Below are positions 1 to 11,633 of a stretch of DNA of 64,000 nucleotides, in pieces. The first letter of the stretch is position 1. The number at the start of each line of letters is the position of its first letter. Source of the DNA: Sebastes aleutianus (Eukaryota > Chordata > Actinopteri > Perciformes > Sebastidae); the NCBI GenBank assembly GCA_916700875.1, contig CAKAKS010000207.1, forward strand, positions 1 through 64,000, written 5' to 3'. A program made the position numbers and the translations under genes. The notes beneath the pieces are model-generated. The model worked only from the letters and a program-made list of their open reading frames with translations, was not told where the DNA came from and searched no databases.

Positions 1-1652
1 CATATTGCATCATGCCAAGGCCATGGAAAATACTAGTTTCTGATTAGATGGCAGCTGGTGGTTCAACTCTCATAAAAACAGAGATCTGATCAACAGTTAA
101 ACCACTATTCTAAACCTATTTGCAAGGTGTATTATACTGCAGGTAACCATAGCAACAATACTTTTGCTTTATTCAGGGTTACCAGGTAACAACTCACTAA
201 AACAGAGTTAAACTTTGAGAAAAGGACTACGATTACATTGGTATCCTTTCAAAGTGGGGGATATTGGATAAAATGCAGCCAAGAGCACTACCCTTGTACT
301 AATGCGGTCTCACCTTTTTGTAAGGGCCTATTCTACTTCACCAAGACATGTGTTATCAAGAGAAATATTGCTCGACAATCTGCTCAAACTGCCTTTATAA
401 TTACAGTAAGAAAACAGTGGAATGATTGCCAATAAACACTGAATTCTTCCACTTTTTACATGAAAATAATCACATTTTAAAGCAGAATTTAGGCTCTTGG
501 CAATTTCAATCCAAAAATACCACTATCAATGGTATCAAACTATTCTACAATGCTCATCTGCTTTTGCAGACTGAGAGCTTCCAGGTTTGTTTCACACCGA
601 TTCACCTCCAGAGTTGTTCGGCTTCTCCTTCAGTAACAGTCACGCTATAAATCTCAGCAGCTGATGAAGCCGCCTGGAAACACAGAGACGCTTTAAAGTC
701 GATATCCCTCGATGCAAACTCACACTAGCCTTCTCTACGCTGTCGCCTTCCTCACAAACCACCACTCTGCTGCACTTCAGGTTTCACATTTCAATGCCGA
801 ATAAATCATCCAGTCCTCCCCCGGACGGATTAGTGTCAGTTAAGGATACAGAAATCTGCCTATATTCTTATCACAATCTAAACAATATATAATATAAGGG
901 GTCCATCTTTTACCGCCTGGTGGTCTCGTGAAACTTTGAGAAAAGAGTGTGCTGCTGTTCAATGGAAAAAAATAAATCATCCATTCTTCTCAGTCGGTGA
1001 AGTTGCTGGAAAGTTAACTTTAGGGACTAATGACCTGCTTCCTGTATGTTCTATTGGGATTTCTTAACAATGGCAAATAAATCTTCCCATTCAGGTTTGG
1101 AGAATTAATGGAAAAAGTATTGGCAGAATAACAATAAGGTCAGCGCCATATTTGACACAAGCTACAATATGTGATTAGGGACAACTCTACATAATCTGTA
1201 TTGAATGGCGCTGCTTGTTTGCCTGCACCATCATTGTCACATTCCTTCACACTTATAGACCCGCAAATCCCCTGCTGTTTTCAGAGCTGCCATCTCCCTA
1301 CCATTAGGTCGACAGACACGAGTCGATGCACAGGCTAATCATTCATCATATTCCCTAATGTGTTGTAAAGATTGAAATGAGCTCAGGCCTTTGTCTTGGC
1401 AAAGCTCACAATGAACACCCTTCTTCAGCCAGGACTCACATTCATTTACTGTCCTTATTTGCAGATCTTTGAGTGTATCGAAATAAAAAAATGTCCAGCA
1501 ACCTTCTCATTTATGTGTTCTAACTTTATTACAAGTGGAGAGTAACAAAAGAGAAAGCCCTATGATGAAAACAGATAATGTTCTCCCCTTTTTTATCCTT
1601 GTGTTAACACATGCCATCAGTGATGGCTGATACCAGAAATTTTGGTTTTGAT
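1..1652. other. AT-rich, no gene seen
   Basis: Only short open frames (up to 74 codons) without codon bias, family resemblance or splice context. No diagnostic repeat was recognised. Confidence 0.6.
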
Positions 1653-1954
1653 CGTAGACTGTATAAAAGAAGTAGTCCAGTCACGTTAAATCACCCACTG
1701 ATTTGTGGACTACGATTTTGAAGCCTCAAATTCGGCATTTTGGCCGTCCCCATCTTGGTTTTTCGCCGTCTCCATCTTGTGTTTTTTGCAACCTGAAGTG
1801 ACACGAGAGAGTGGAGCTAAGTTCAACCAAACACTGAATAAGACATTTTCTGGCAACCATAATGTTACAATTAACTTTCATGAACTGAAAACACACTGTG
1901 AAAGGGTTAAAGTTCTAAGACGAAAACACGGACAACTCCCAGACTGGACAACAG
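1653..1954 (+). mobile_element. element B, truncated plus copy
   Basis: Matches the left half of element B at 38156-38766: shared GACTGTATA, TTTTGAAGCCTC, TTCGGCATTTTGGCCGTC, GGTGACACGAGAG-like and ACTGAATAAGACATTTT phrases. It stops where an inverted second copy begins. A short open frame across it (1705-1977) is repeat-derived, not a gene. Confidence 0.8.
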
Positions 1955-2657
1955 CAACCTCCAGGTCTGAAAAGTGAAGCAAATGCAGGAGTGCCTTAAA
2001 ATGCATTCTTTCTAAAGCTTTGGTTATGCTTTCCTCACGGACATGAACTGACGTGGAATCGTGATGAGAAAATGATTGGATCTTTTATACTCCGTGTGGG
2101 TTTCTCCTCACGGAAAACAGACATTCTCAAAGTAAAAGTTCTCCCTTTTCTCCACCCATTTGCATCCCTGTACAGTAGTTGGAAAAATTGGGATGTGCGC
2201 GGACGGGGAAAAACGTGCCGCATAGAACCCCTGCGAATGTCCGTGTCGTCACTTTGGCCATGCAGACACTCGCGAACTTCACAGATGCAGCAAGCATGAA
2301 TCAAGCTTAATGGCAAGTAGGGGCGACTCCTCTGGTTGCTAAAGAAGACTGATTGTATAAAAGTCTATGAAAAATTACCCTACGTCTCTCTTGATTTATT
2401 ACCTCAGTAAACATTGTAAACATGAGTTTATGGTCTCAATCGCTAGTTTCAAATCTTCAGCAATACAGCATGATGTTCATTTAGTAAATTATGGTCCCAT
2501 TTACAATCAAATAGACCATAAAGCAGGGGATGCTTTAGGGTGTGGCTACCTTGTGATTGACAGGTCGCTACCACGTCGCTACCAAACTTGAGGCTTCAAA
2601 ACTGTAGCCTACAAACCAATGGGTGACGTCACAGTGAATACGTCCACTTCTTGAATG
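1955..2657 (-). mobile_element. element B, minus copy, interrupted
   Basis: 1955-2015 is the reverse complement of the right end of the 38-kb copy (AACCTCC..TCTGAAAAGTGA.. to GCATTCTTTCTAA). 2309-2657 is the reverse complement of its body and left part (GCGACTCCTCTGGTTGCTAA, AAGCAGGGGATGCTTTAGGG, CAATGGGTGACGTCAC). The two parts are separated by a 293-bp insertion at 2016-2308. Confidence 0.8.
2016..2308. mobile_element. small TIR element nested in element B
   Basis: The left end AGCTTTGGTTATGCTT and the reverse complement of the right end AAGCTTGATTCATGCTT form imperfect terminal inverted repeats of about 17 bp. The sequence is absent from the corresponding place of the 38-kb B copy. No coding capacity. 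Confidence 0.65.
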
Positions 2658-3931
2658 AGCAAAAAAGGCTAAAAAGCTCCGTAAAGCTGCAGAGTCGGGT
2701 GACAATTCTCAGTGGGTTTGTCTCTGAGCGCTTCAGAGTCATTTGATTAACTATTAATATCAAAACAGTGATTAGTAGAGATTTGAACTATTCCTCATTT
2801 AGTTGGGAACCCTCTGAAGCTGTCTTGGGGACCTTTGGGTGTCCCAGGGCTCCTGACAGCCAACCACCAACCTTTGTGCTGTGGAAAAGGATTGTCCGCA
2901 CTGCGTCATTTGGTTCCACTTCTCCTCCACAAAAAAGAAAGAAACTCTATCCCAAGCCACAGCACAGAGGAGTGCTCCAACCAGTCAGAGGGAATAGTTA
3001 AAAGCTCTGCTCGGAAACAAATAGCATTCTGGGGGTTTTGAAGCCCCCAGTGCTGCAGAATTGAGCAGAAACTTGATGCCAAACAGTGATGGCGTCTGCT
3101 GCTCGCCTTCATACAACTGCAATGCGTCTACACCAGTGGATATTTTAATATGGTTGTTTGTGTGTGTTCTCCCGCTGTTTCCTTCTCTCACTTTAGCTCA
3201 GTGTGATTTACAGACTTAAATAAAACACAGTCCGTTTTCACCAAAACAACCCATCATTCTCCTCCGTCTCAGGCCGGTGACATCGTAGACTGAACATGCT
3301 GTGTGTGTTTTTACTGCATCTGTTTTCTACATTTACAACAAAGAGACAGGGATTTAAAGAGTTGTGCGTGGGAGTCTGAAGCTCCCAAGAGTGTTTGGGT
3401 TGTGTGGAGAATGAAGGCGAAGCATGGTGCTCATATCTCCCATGTTCCCCGGCATCATATCTTCATATTTTTGGAAATTGGGACAATGAAGCAGGTCTCT
3501 GGTGAAAAAGTAGGGATGATATACTGTCGTCTTAAATTGCCTGAGGGTGAGGGGTGGTGGAGGAGGAAGAGAGGGAGTGCATTGGTGAAATAAATCAAGT
3601 GGGATTTCAGTTTTTTTTAAGTGATGTGATGGTATTTGAGCTAATTGTGATCGGTTGAGAATTGACAATATAAGTGATACAAGAGAAATTAAGTTAAAAT
3701 TAAAATTTAATAATTTCATTTTTATATATCTATCTTCTTGATTTTTGTTTTGTTTTTTTGTGTTTTTCATGTTGTTTTTATTAGATTGTTGACTACTAAT
3801 TGGTTAGTTTTTCTGTTTATTCTGCTTTTTCTTGTCATTTATTTTGTTGTATTTTTATTGTTAGTTTAGTTATTTTTTTTCCTTCTTTGTGGTTTGTTTT
3901 TCTCCTCATGTTGAGGGGAGGTCTATAGGAT
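2658..3931. other. no gene seen; possible repeat
   Basis: The first part (about 2660-3300) contains AAAAAGGCTAAAAAGCTCCG and similar text I associate with a teleost interspersed element, but I cannot find its ends. 3590-3900 is T-rich low complexity. The 138-codon minus frame at 3354-3770 begins in low-complexity T/A sequence and has no recognisable product. Confidence 0.5.
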
Positions 3932-4420
3932 CAGGCTGTTCTCATACACTGTTCGTAGCCATATGAAAAGTAATGCACTGTAATTTGTACATATCCCACA
4001 AAATCAATGCGTATGTAATCCACGTAATCATGAACCAGGAAGTATAAAGAGCGACAAACTGTGTAGGGAGGAGGTCGGGGTGGATGGGTGGGTCAAAAAA
4101 CACCAGACTTTCGCCCAGGAGACCGCTGTTTGTGTCTCGCGTGAAACCAGAAGTCAACGTTGATTTATTTGTCACATAACTTCTGTACTTAAGTAACGCC
4201 ACTTATGTAGTTATTTTAACCAAAATAATTATCTTTTCCTAAACCTAACCAAGTTGTTTCCTGTAAAGACGGAAGTTTATTTTGAAAAGACTGTATGCAT
4301 GTAGAAATTGAGAGGTGTTGCTGGACATTCGCAGGAGAACGCACAAAAAAAGAGGAATAACTTTTCGTAAGATATCATACAAACCGTTTTATTGGTAGCC
4401 TGTGGCATCATGACCTATCC
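3932..4420 (+). mobile_element. element D, copy 1
   Basis: Begins CAGGCTGTTCTCATACACTG and ends near TTTTCGTAAGATATCATAC. The core includes CAGGAGACCGCTGTTTGTGT, AGTCAACGTTGATTTATTTG and CCTAAACCTAACCAAGTTG. The same order is found at about 8640-9075, 33285-33500 and, inverted, 44080-44577. No open frame is conserved between copies, so it is non-autonomous. Confidence 0.8.
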
Positions 4421-4984
4421 TGCCACATTTCTTATTTTTTTAATTATCTGGATTTTATGAAGTTTTATGTGTGTAGAAATAAAAATATAAAATAAATCAT
4501 TCACATTCAAAACAATGATTCCGAAACAATATTTACATTATGAAACATAATTAATCTGCATATTGTGTATTTACTCGCTCAGAAATGTCCTGAAGCTGTG
4601 CCCTGCCCATGTATATGCTGTTACCAACCTTTTGTTCAGTCAATCTGTCACTGAATGAGATACAGAACCGTCAACTGCCTCACTCACTCTGCTGTAAATT
4701 ACCCTGAATAAGGGCAAAAGTTACCCCAAATACACCCAAACAATTGTGGCTTTACAGCTGTGACAAATCTCCCAGCAGCCACATCTGGCTCCATCACTGA
4801 GCTCCACAGAATAATATCTCAACAGCTTGGTTAGAGACAGAGCTCAGTGAAAAAAGCTGCTGCTGGTTCAACTGCACATGTGTCTCAGTAAAACTGAACA
4901 GTCGGAAAACGAACATTTGTTTTCACCATCTGTTTACTGTACGTTTTTTCCAGTCAATCATCTTTAGTTTGACAAAAATATCTT
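4421..4984. other. no gene seen
   Basis: AT-rich spacer without recognisable elements, ending at the target-site duplication of the solo LTR. Confidence 0.6.
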
Positions 4985-5342
4985 AAATCTGTTGTGATCA
5001 GTGAGTGAAGACCCAAACGCAGATACAGACATGGTGAGGTTATGAGAGAACTGGATTTATTGCTGAAGTTGGAAGATGGAGACGAATGGATGGAATGATG
5101 TCCGGAGGTTTGCAGAAGGGAATGATGAGTAATGGAGGAACGCCGGAGTGTGGTTAGACCGGAGCGAAGCAGAGGCGAGGAGGGTTGTTGGCGAGCGGGC
5201 AGGTTAGGCTGATGGGAATGCAGGTTTCCTAGGACACAGGATAAACGATGAGGGGGAGAGCACAACAACACAGCAACAATAACTTCACGAAAAGAAACAC
5301 TAAAGAAGGCCTTAGACTTGAAATATACTACAGGAGCTGAAA

Positions 5343-5967
5343 CACTGACTACATTTACATGCATAAAATATTCTGTTTTTTTGCCTTTTTTCCAAAAAAG
5401 ACAATATTGTTAATAAGCTGTTTATATAGCTAATGAAAATGAATATTCCACTAATATTCTCATTTACATGCAGCCGTGAATAATCTGATTAATGTAACCG
5501 GTGGCGAACACAGCCTCCCTCTTTCATTCCTTCAACCACCTTCTTTAAAACGTCAGCATTGGGATATTTGTGCATATCCAAAAACCCGTTGATATCCAAG
5601 TCTTTCATAATGTTTAACAGTAGGTGTGTTTCTCCTTCTGACCAGTAATGTGGGCTTTTCTTTTGGGCATGTATCTCTGCAAACAGTCGGCTAGTTGGTT
5701 TGTGCACAGAGCTGGATGTAAACAGGTAAGAGGTCGTGTGTTGCAAACCGATTGAGACGCATATTGTGAATGTGCTGTATACACGTCCAAAGAATGCTCC
5801 TAAAACACGAATAATATCTGCATATCCCACATCTTAATCGGAAAATGCTCCATTCAGAATATCCAAACAGAATATGTTGTTTTCATGACCTGAGTATATC
5901 AATTTAAGAATATTGTCATATTCGGAATAATACTGGAATATTTTGTGCATGTAAACATAATCAGTGA
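5343..5967 (-). mobile_element. Harbinger-like TIR element nested in the solo LTR
   Basis: The left end CACTGACTACATTTACATGC continues into ATAAAATATTC, and the right end reads GAATATTTTGTGCATGTAAA then CATAATCAGTG, forming inverted repeats of about 31 bp with few mismatches. The interior carries a minus-strand open frame with a Myb/SANT-like domain, a protein type that accompanies Harbinger transposases. No DDE transposase is present. The superfamily call rests on the ORF, not on a clear target duplication. Confidence 0.7.
5489..5830 (-). pseudogene. Myb/SANT-like DNA-binding domain fragment
   Basis: A 113-codon minus frame. Residues 61-110 (nucleotides about 5501-5650) read HYWSEGETHLLLNIMKDLDI followed by FLD and VLKKVVEGMKEGGC. 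The W-S-x-x-E-T-x-x-L-L start and the spacing to the second and third helices match Myb/SANT-like domains of transposon-associated proteins. The first 55 residues look non-coding in composition. There is no promoter or intron evidence, and I treat it as a decayed transposon gene rather than a host gene. Confidence 0.6.
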
Positions 5968-6215
5968 TCTGGATGGAGAACCAGAGTAGGTAAACTGTGG
6001 AGTTGATGAGTTGGTGGAAGGCAGCTGTGCAGGTTGGACAGGTGAGGTGAATGAGGAGTAATCAGGAGGGAGCCGGGAGATTACCACGGAGGGAGCCACG
6101 CCAACGGAACATACAAACAGAGACAGACAGGAGAAAACAGGAGAGGAAGAGGGAAACACAGGGAAACACAAAGGAGAAACAAGGGCACTGCCGTGGGCGT
6201 GGCCGTGATAAAATC

Positions 6216-7084
6216 AAGGTCTTCTTTTTAGTTTTTAGTATTTTAGTTGTGAAGCTTTCAACAGCATCTCACCGTCCTCCTCAGTAAACAGATCAATATC
6301 CACTGCAGAATGTGTAACTCATATGTTTGGCCCTGTCCTGAGGCATACAGGTTTATAAAAATGGATGTGGTTGAAAGTCTGCACGCTCACTGCTCCGTGC
6401 AGACATGGCCCAAACAGCCCTGATGAAGTATCGATTTCTGTCCCGGTCTGGGTAATGAAGATAACTTTGGGTATTGACAGAATACGTAAGCGACCTGCTC
6501 GACTGCCTCTGAGCTCGTCTCCTACCAAATTTTAATGGGCCCTGGTAAATATAAATGTAAATGTAAGCAAGCCAAATTGACTACAGTCAAGATTAGGAAG
6601 CAGTGAGCATAAACAAATCAATTTGGACCACACAGTGCTTTAAAAATACAAATATCAAGTGAGAATAATGTTTTTGGAAAAATTGTTTCAAAATGCGACC
6701 TGTGTGTGCTTCTCACGGCGGTGTCTAGTTTATCTTGCATCTTAGTTTCGGAATATTTCACTGGTGGTCCACTGTTTCATCTTCAACCACAAGTAAGAGT
6801 CGTCACAATGGATATTTACTTCTTCAGTAATTCCATCAGCTGATTTAATTGGCAATTTTTCTTTCTAATTGCCTTGCTAATGCCGAATTCAAACCATGTT
6901 GACAGACCCATTGTTATAACTTGGGAGGTATCATTATAGTTCCTGGTTGCACGCATTGCAAGCTGTGTAGTCACACGGTCTGAATGGAAATTAGCTTAAA
7001 TTGGCCATTTTCCACCTACTCTATATATTAGCTACACAGCTAAGCTCATTGATAAGCAGAATCTGTTGTATTAGGTCAGTTTCA
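6216..7084. other. no gene seen
   Basis: Moderately AT-rich spacer without conserved frames or repeats that I recognise. Confidence 0.6.
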
Positions 7085-7535
7085 TCTCATTATTGGTAAT
7101 GTTGAACTTTATTGACACTGAAGTGAGGCCGTTTTGGCTCCAGTTTGTTGACACACAAGTCGGAGATATCGTAGCTATCACAAATTCCCCATTCCTTCTA
7201 CTGTTTTATTGCTCATTCAGCCAATCATCTTGTGCAATATTACCTGATAATGCTCTCCAACAAACACAGGACTTTCAACCAGGAGACCGGTGTTCATGTC
7301 CCAAAGTGTTGTTATTTTGAAGTTACTTTAGTGACATTTGTGATGTGTTACTTACTTACTTAATTTACTTAGTTTATGTACTTATTTCAATCCCAACCAT
7401 GATGTTTTCCTAAACCTAACTAACCTAACTGCGGCCGTTAGCGCAGTTTTGCTGCCTAAACATAACCGGGACCCTTTGAATAACATGAAAAGCTGTTTCG
7501 CAACATTAAGGCAGTGGTTTAGAAATGCAACGTAT
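7085..7535 (+). mobile_element. element C, partial copy 1
   Basis: Contains GGAGACCGGTGTTCATGTCC, TTGAAGTTACTTTAGTGACA, CCCAACCATGATGTTTTCCT and CTAACTAACCTAACTG, all in the order of the copies at 11.1 and 15.4 kb. The left end is degraded. Confidence 0.7.
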
Positions 7536-7539
7536 TCTC

Positions 7540-7722
7540 AAGGCTGTGCCATCGGTGTGTGAATGAGTATTTATATTAACAAGCACCTTGCATGGCAACC
7601 TCTGACATCAGTGTGTGAATGTGTGTGTGAATGGGTGAATGCTTACATGTAGTGTAAAGCGCTTTGAGTGGTCAGAAGATTACAAAGGCGCTATATAAAT
7701 GCAAGGCCATTTACTCATGCAT
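7540..7722 (+). mobile_element. LINE 3' tail (L2-like?)
   Basis: Contains TGTAAAGCGCTTTGAGTGGT and GGCGCTATATAAATGCAAGG followed by CCATTTAC, a widespread teleost LINE/SINE 3' end. There is no reverse transcriptase upstream; it is a 5'-truncated fragment. Confidence 0.65.
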
Positions 7723-8639
7723 TCAAACTGTGAACAAATCGCTCCATAACTCAGTGGAAGCTCATTATTTCTCTATCAAGCTGGGTAACTAGAAAACTCA
7801 ATAGAACATAATATCCACTATTGTTTGGTCAGAGAAGCAGTGACGTACAGTATCAGTCACGTTGCTTGTACAGTGAATGAAGGTTACACATTCAAAGCAA
7901 CCATAAGAATGCAACAATTTACTAAACAGTTTTAGTGTACAAAAATAAATAAAATATCTTTCAAAAAATCGGAATCACCGCAACCATGAGAGGTCCTTGA
8001 GCATACAGTCGTACATGAGCACAAAAAATATCGGGCTGATGAGTCCAGTAGTATGCGAGATTAGCCATGGACAGACAGACAGATGCACACACTTGACCGA
8101 ACACATAATCTCTTCCCAGGAGATAATAAAGTAGCCTAGTAAAAGTTTTGTAAGTTAATAGAGGACACAAGATAAGATGTTTAAGAAAAGTTGCCCTTGT
8201 ATTTGAAGCCTCTGGATACAACAAGGACTGATAGGAATAAAAACAACATGACTGCTACCGTATACCCTTTGAAATATGCTCTGACAGTGTTTTACAAGTG
8301 CCTCTTTATTGCTTTCCTGTTCAAAAACACGTCCTTCCACAGTGGCATGCAACTCTTTATACGTTCCCATTCAACATGCTCTCACAAGGCTTAGTGTTCA
8401 GAGCACGACAGAGCTGCTGCGAGGACAACAAACAGCTTGTATATTTCAGCTTTATCCAGAAACATCACAGGAGATTATAGAGAGCAACGTACATCGGAGA
8501 AGACTCCGTGTTTCTGCGTTTGAGGCTAATCTTGTGTGAAAGAAAGAGACAGAGTGCTTGAGATGTGTTCGCCTATTTGTCTATTTATATGTATGTGCAG
8601 GCATCCATGTATTTCTTCATTGATATCTGAGCTTATACT
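7723..8639. other. no gene seen
   Basis: Several overlapping 60-90-codon frames on both strands with no recognisable product; none shows splice context. Ordinary AT-rich DNA. Confidence 0.6.
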
Positions 8640-9089
8640 ATTGTCAGTGCATGTATGCATGTGCATGTAGATAGGTAGAGAAACCACAGCATAGATAACG
8701 TAGGAAACAGCCCCAAAACACTAAAAACTCAAGTTCAAGTACAAGTCCCTCAAAATGTGTATATAAAGAGTGACAAACGCTATATAGGGAGGAGGTCGGG
8801 TGGATTGGTGAGTCAAAAAACACCAAACTTTCACCCAGGAGACCGAAGTTAATTTCCCGTGTGAATCCAGAAGTCAACGTTGATTTATTTGTCACGTAAC
8901 TTCCATACTTAAGTTGCGCCACTTCCTGAGTTATTTTAACTCAAACCACGATCTTTTCCTAAAGCTAACTAAGTAATTTTATTGCCTAAACCTAACCAAG
9001 TTGTTTCCTGGAAGACGGATGTTTACTTTGAAAAGTCTGTATGCATGTAATAAGCGGAAATTGACACGTGGTGCTGGGCATTTGTAGGA
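8640..9089 (+). mobile_element. element D, copy 2
   Basis: The core phrases match D copy 1: AGGGAGGAGGTCGGGTGGAT, AACTTTCACCCAGGAGACCG, AGTCAACGTTGATTTATTTG and CTAACCAAGTTGTTTCCTGG. The right end is interrupted by SINE sequence at 9090. Confidence 0.75.
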
Positions 9090-9219
9090 GTGGGCTGCTG
9101 TGAAGTGCCGGGGAGCAACTTGGGGATCAGACATGCGGACAGGAGGACCTGGGGATCGAAGCACCAACCTTGTGATTAAAAGAATGATCCGCTCTACCCC
9201 CTGAGCCACAGCCACCCCT
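9090..9219 (-). mobile_element. tRNA-derived SINE head
   Basis: On the minus strand it reads GGGGTGGCTGTGGCTCAGGG and continues GGTAGAGCGG. An A-box-like TGGCTCAGGGGGTAG lies at 9194-9208 and a B-box-like GGTGCTTCGATCCCC at 9151-9165, at tRNA-like spacing. This is the tRNA-related head of a common fish SINE. It has lost tRNA function: the acceptor and anticodon stems are incomplete. Confidence 0.75.
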
Positions 9220-11072
9220 TCTCTTGCATGCTAGCTACCTGGAGAATGACTTCACTGCTCCAAAGGTTGGTCAAAGTGAGAGTTGAAAGTGGAGCCAAAT
9301 GTCACTCCTAAATTGTGTGTGCTAATCAGTCTAATAAGAGGCTGCCATGTATATGTGTGTGTGAATGCCTGTATCTGTATCTGCTTGGCTGTGTTTATGT
9401 GTGTGTGTGTCTGAGATCTGAAGTTCATACAGTGTATCTGGCTAGACTGGCAGTAGGTAATTAGAGTGCACATTTAGCTGCGGTGCTTCTTATGTCCGCC
9501 TTAAAGGTGTCAGCTCCTCTTTATGTGTGATGGATGCTGTAATTACAGCAGACAGGAGAGCTGGCGACTAAAAGTGGAAATAAAGTATAGTTTGGCCCCT
9601 GTGACCCTTTCATCAGGATCCATGTCTCTCTGCCAACAGTTTCAAAACTTTTTTTGTTTTTTTAGATTAGCAGGTTTTGTTTAGTCCCAAGGAGCTTGAG
9701 ACAATTTTGCAACTCCACCACTGCGGGTCCTGGGACAAATTGCCTCTGGGCCGCAGCTTTGCAGTTGCCAGATGTATGGCCTGTCTCAGAATCTGTCACT
9801 TTAATTTAACTACATCAAAGAATAAATGGAGGCTCTCTGAATAATGCATGGCGCCGTGGGAGGCAGGATACAACTCCTGACAGCTGCTTTTTGGGGAACC
9901 TGCAGAGAAAGAGAGAAACCCAGAGACAGAAGAGCTAGAGACTGGCAGCAAAAGCGAGTTGGGAATTCCTCGGCTTAATTGCATTGTCTTTGAAATCCCC
10001 CAGTTCCTCAACAAGTGAACTGTATCTGAAATTATGAATGAAAAACTTTTTTTTTCTGCTTACGTTGCTGAAATTGGATCATTTTCTGCTGACAGGAAAT
10101 GTTTCTCCTGCAGGTAAGTGGAGGATTGTTGTCGTTGTTGCTTCTCAACTAATGGTGACAAACTGCTCCAAGGATTTCCGAGGACAACGGTGGGTGTAAC
10201 TATCTCTTGGGCTATTTTAGCTGAGTTAGCGTGGCGTTAGGGTGAAAATGGGTGATAGGAGGCACGTTTCTGTATGAGTTAACAAAAGGTCTTTGCTTTC
10301 AGTTAGAAACACAACAGCTCCAGAGGGACCAGCAGGAAGTTCTGCCATCCCACACTTTACATTTTGATTATAACAATAAACAGAAGTGCACTCGTACTTG
10401 TAGTGATAATGAAATGGTAAAACGACTGAAGAGCTGGCTGGCCACTCAGTAGTTCCCTGAATTCTCTGGTATTTTGTCTCTATTGCTGACAGCAGAGAGT
10501 AACAGGAAACATGGGAGCCATAAAAGACTCATTGTAATTACATGGTGGGCATCTTAGACCAATGGGAACCCACCATGACCATAAATTTCACACTTAGTTA
10601 AGATATTACTGTTATTTCTCTAGTGTATACTGACCCTTAAGATATTACTGTTATTTCTCTAGTGTATACTGACCCTTAATATTCTTTTATGTCTTATTAT
10701 ATGTCTTTCTTCAGCAGCCTAAAGAAAAAAGAAGCTCCTGGAAAGTTAGAGCATATTTACAACGACTTTGTACTTGAAAGAAAAGATTAATAAAAACAGT
10801 GTTTGGGTTGAACTTCCCCGGTGTGTCCCTGAACCTGCAGAAGCATTACAGTTTGTTTTTCCAACATAAGCAGAGCAAATGTAAATGTTCCCCTACACAC
10901 AAACCTTCTGTATACAGACAGCTCTGGGTTTTCATTTACAGAGACAAAAACAAGCCTGTTTGGTTTTCTTTACAGTGACTGCAAACCCTGCTGTACTGGT
11001 GCATGAATTTAACACATTAGTGTAACATTTTTATCGTTAATATATCAGTGGATGGGTTGTGACAGCTTGCTA
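9220..11072. other. no gene seen; one 39-bp tandem duplication
   Basis: Ordinary sequence with scattered GT runs (9350-9420). It contains the 39-bp duplication at 10598-10676 and a 9-bp inverted repeat CATGGTGGG/CCCACCATG at 10541-10577. No exon candidates. Confidence 0.6.
10598..10676. repeat. perfect 39-bp tandem duplication
   Basis: The unit beginning TTAAGATATTACTGTTATTT occurs twice head-to-tail with no mismatch visible, and the third unit starts but breaks off after TTAA. The perfect identity implies a recent slippage event or an assembly artefact. Confidence 0.95.
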
Positions 11073-11633
11073 AACCCAATTCATGCATATGTCTGGTAAT
11101 GGTATCGAAAAGGTGATACGGTGGTATGAATGACATGATAATTTGCGAGGCATTTAGCACGCAATAACACCGTTCTTGCTTTTGGTGTGTCATTTGTATG
11201 CCATGTAGTCTGTACTGTGTGCAATGTAAATGCATCCATGTAAATATCCTACGCTCAGAGCTAGTGACGTAGAATAAAAAGTGAGAAAGAGCGCTTATGG
11301 GCGAGAGGGAGGGCAGATGGATGGGTCCAATAACAACAACACGGATCCACAGGACTTTCAACCAGGAGAGGAGGAGTGTTTTGTTTTGTAAGTTACGTTA
11401 GTGACGTGGTTTTTCGTATTGATGTTACGTTGTCACCATACGTATTTTAAGCCCAACCATGATGTTTTTCCTAAACCTAACTAAGTGGTTTAGTTGCATA
11501 ATCGTGGACGTTACCGTAGTTTTGTTGCGTGGCGTAAAAATGACACACGAAAAGCCTAAAATGCGTCCTCATAACTTTCGGAATGTCCTTGTAATGTCGT
11601 GCTATTCATACGCCTTCCCGTGAGATTGGGTTG
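11073..11633 (+). mobile_element. element C, copy 2, near full length
   Basis: Runs from AAACCCAATTCATGC to GAGATTGGGTTG. The inner inverted pair GGTATGAATGACATG / GTGCTATTCATACGCC marks imperfect terminal repeats. Internal phrases shared with the 15.4-kb copy: AGTCTGTACTG, CTCAGAGCTAGTGACGTAGA, AGGACTTTCAACCAGGAG, CATGATGTTTTTCCTAAACC. Confidence 0.75.

Larger units (their letters stand above)
4990..6210 (-). mobile_element. solo LTR, interrupted by a TIR element
   Basis: Read on the minus strand it begins TATCACGGCCACGCCCACG (expected TG changed to TA) and ends ACTGATCACAACA. A perfect 5-bp direct repeat AAATC flanks it (4985-4989 and 6211-6215), the hallmark of LTR-retroelement integration. 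CAATAAATCC upstream of the 3' end gives a poly(A) signal. No internal gag/pol or second LTR is present, so it is a solo LTR left by recombination. Without the insertion at about 5343-5967 it would be near 600 bp. Confidence 0.8.

Noticed and set aside
3354..3770. 138-codon minus-strand frame
   Set aside because: Starts in T/A low-complexity DNA (Lys/Asn/Leu-rich translation) and resembles no family.
9090..9219. Possible functional tRNA gene on the minus strand
   Set aside because: A- and B-box-like motifs are present, but acceptor and anticodon stems do not pair; it fits a SINE head.
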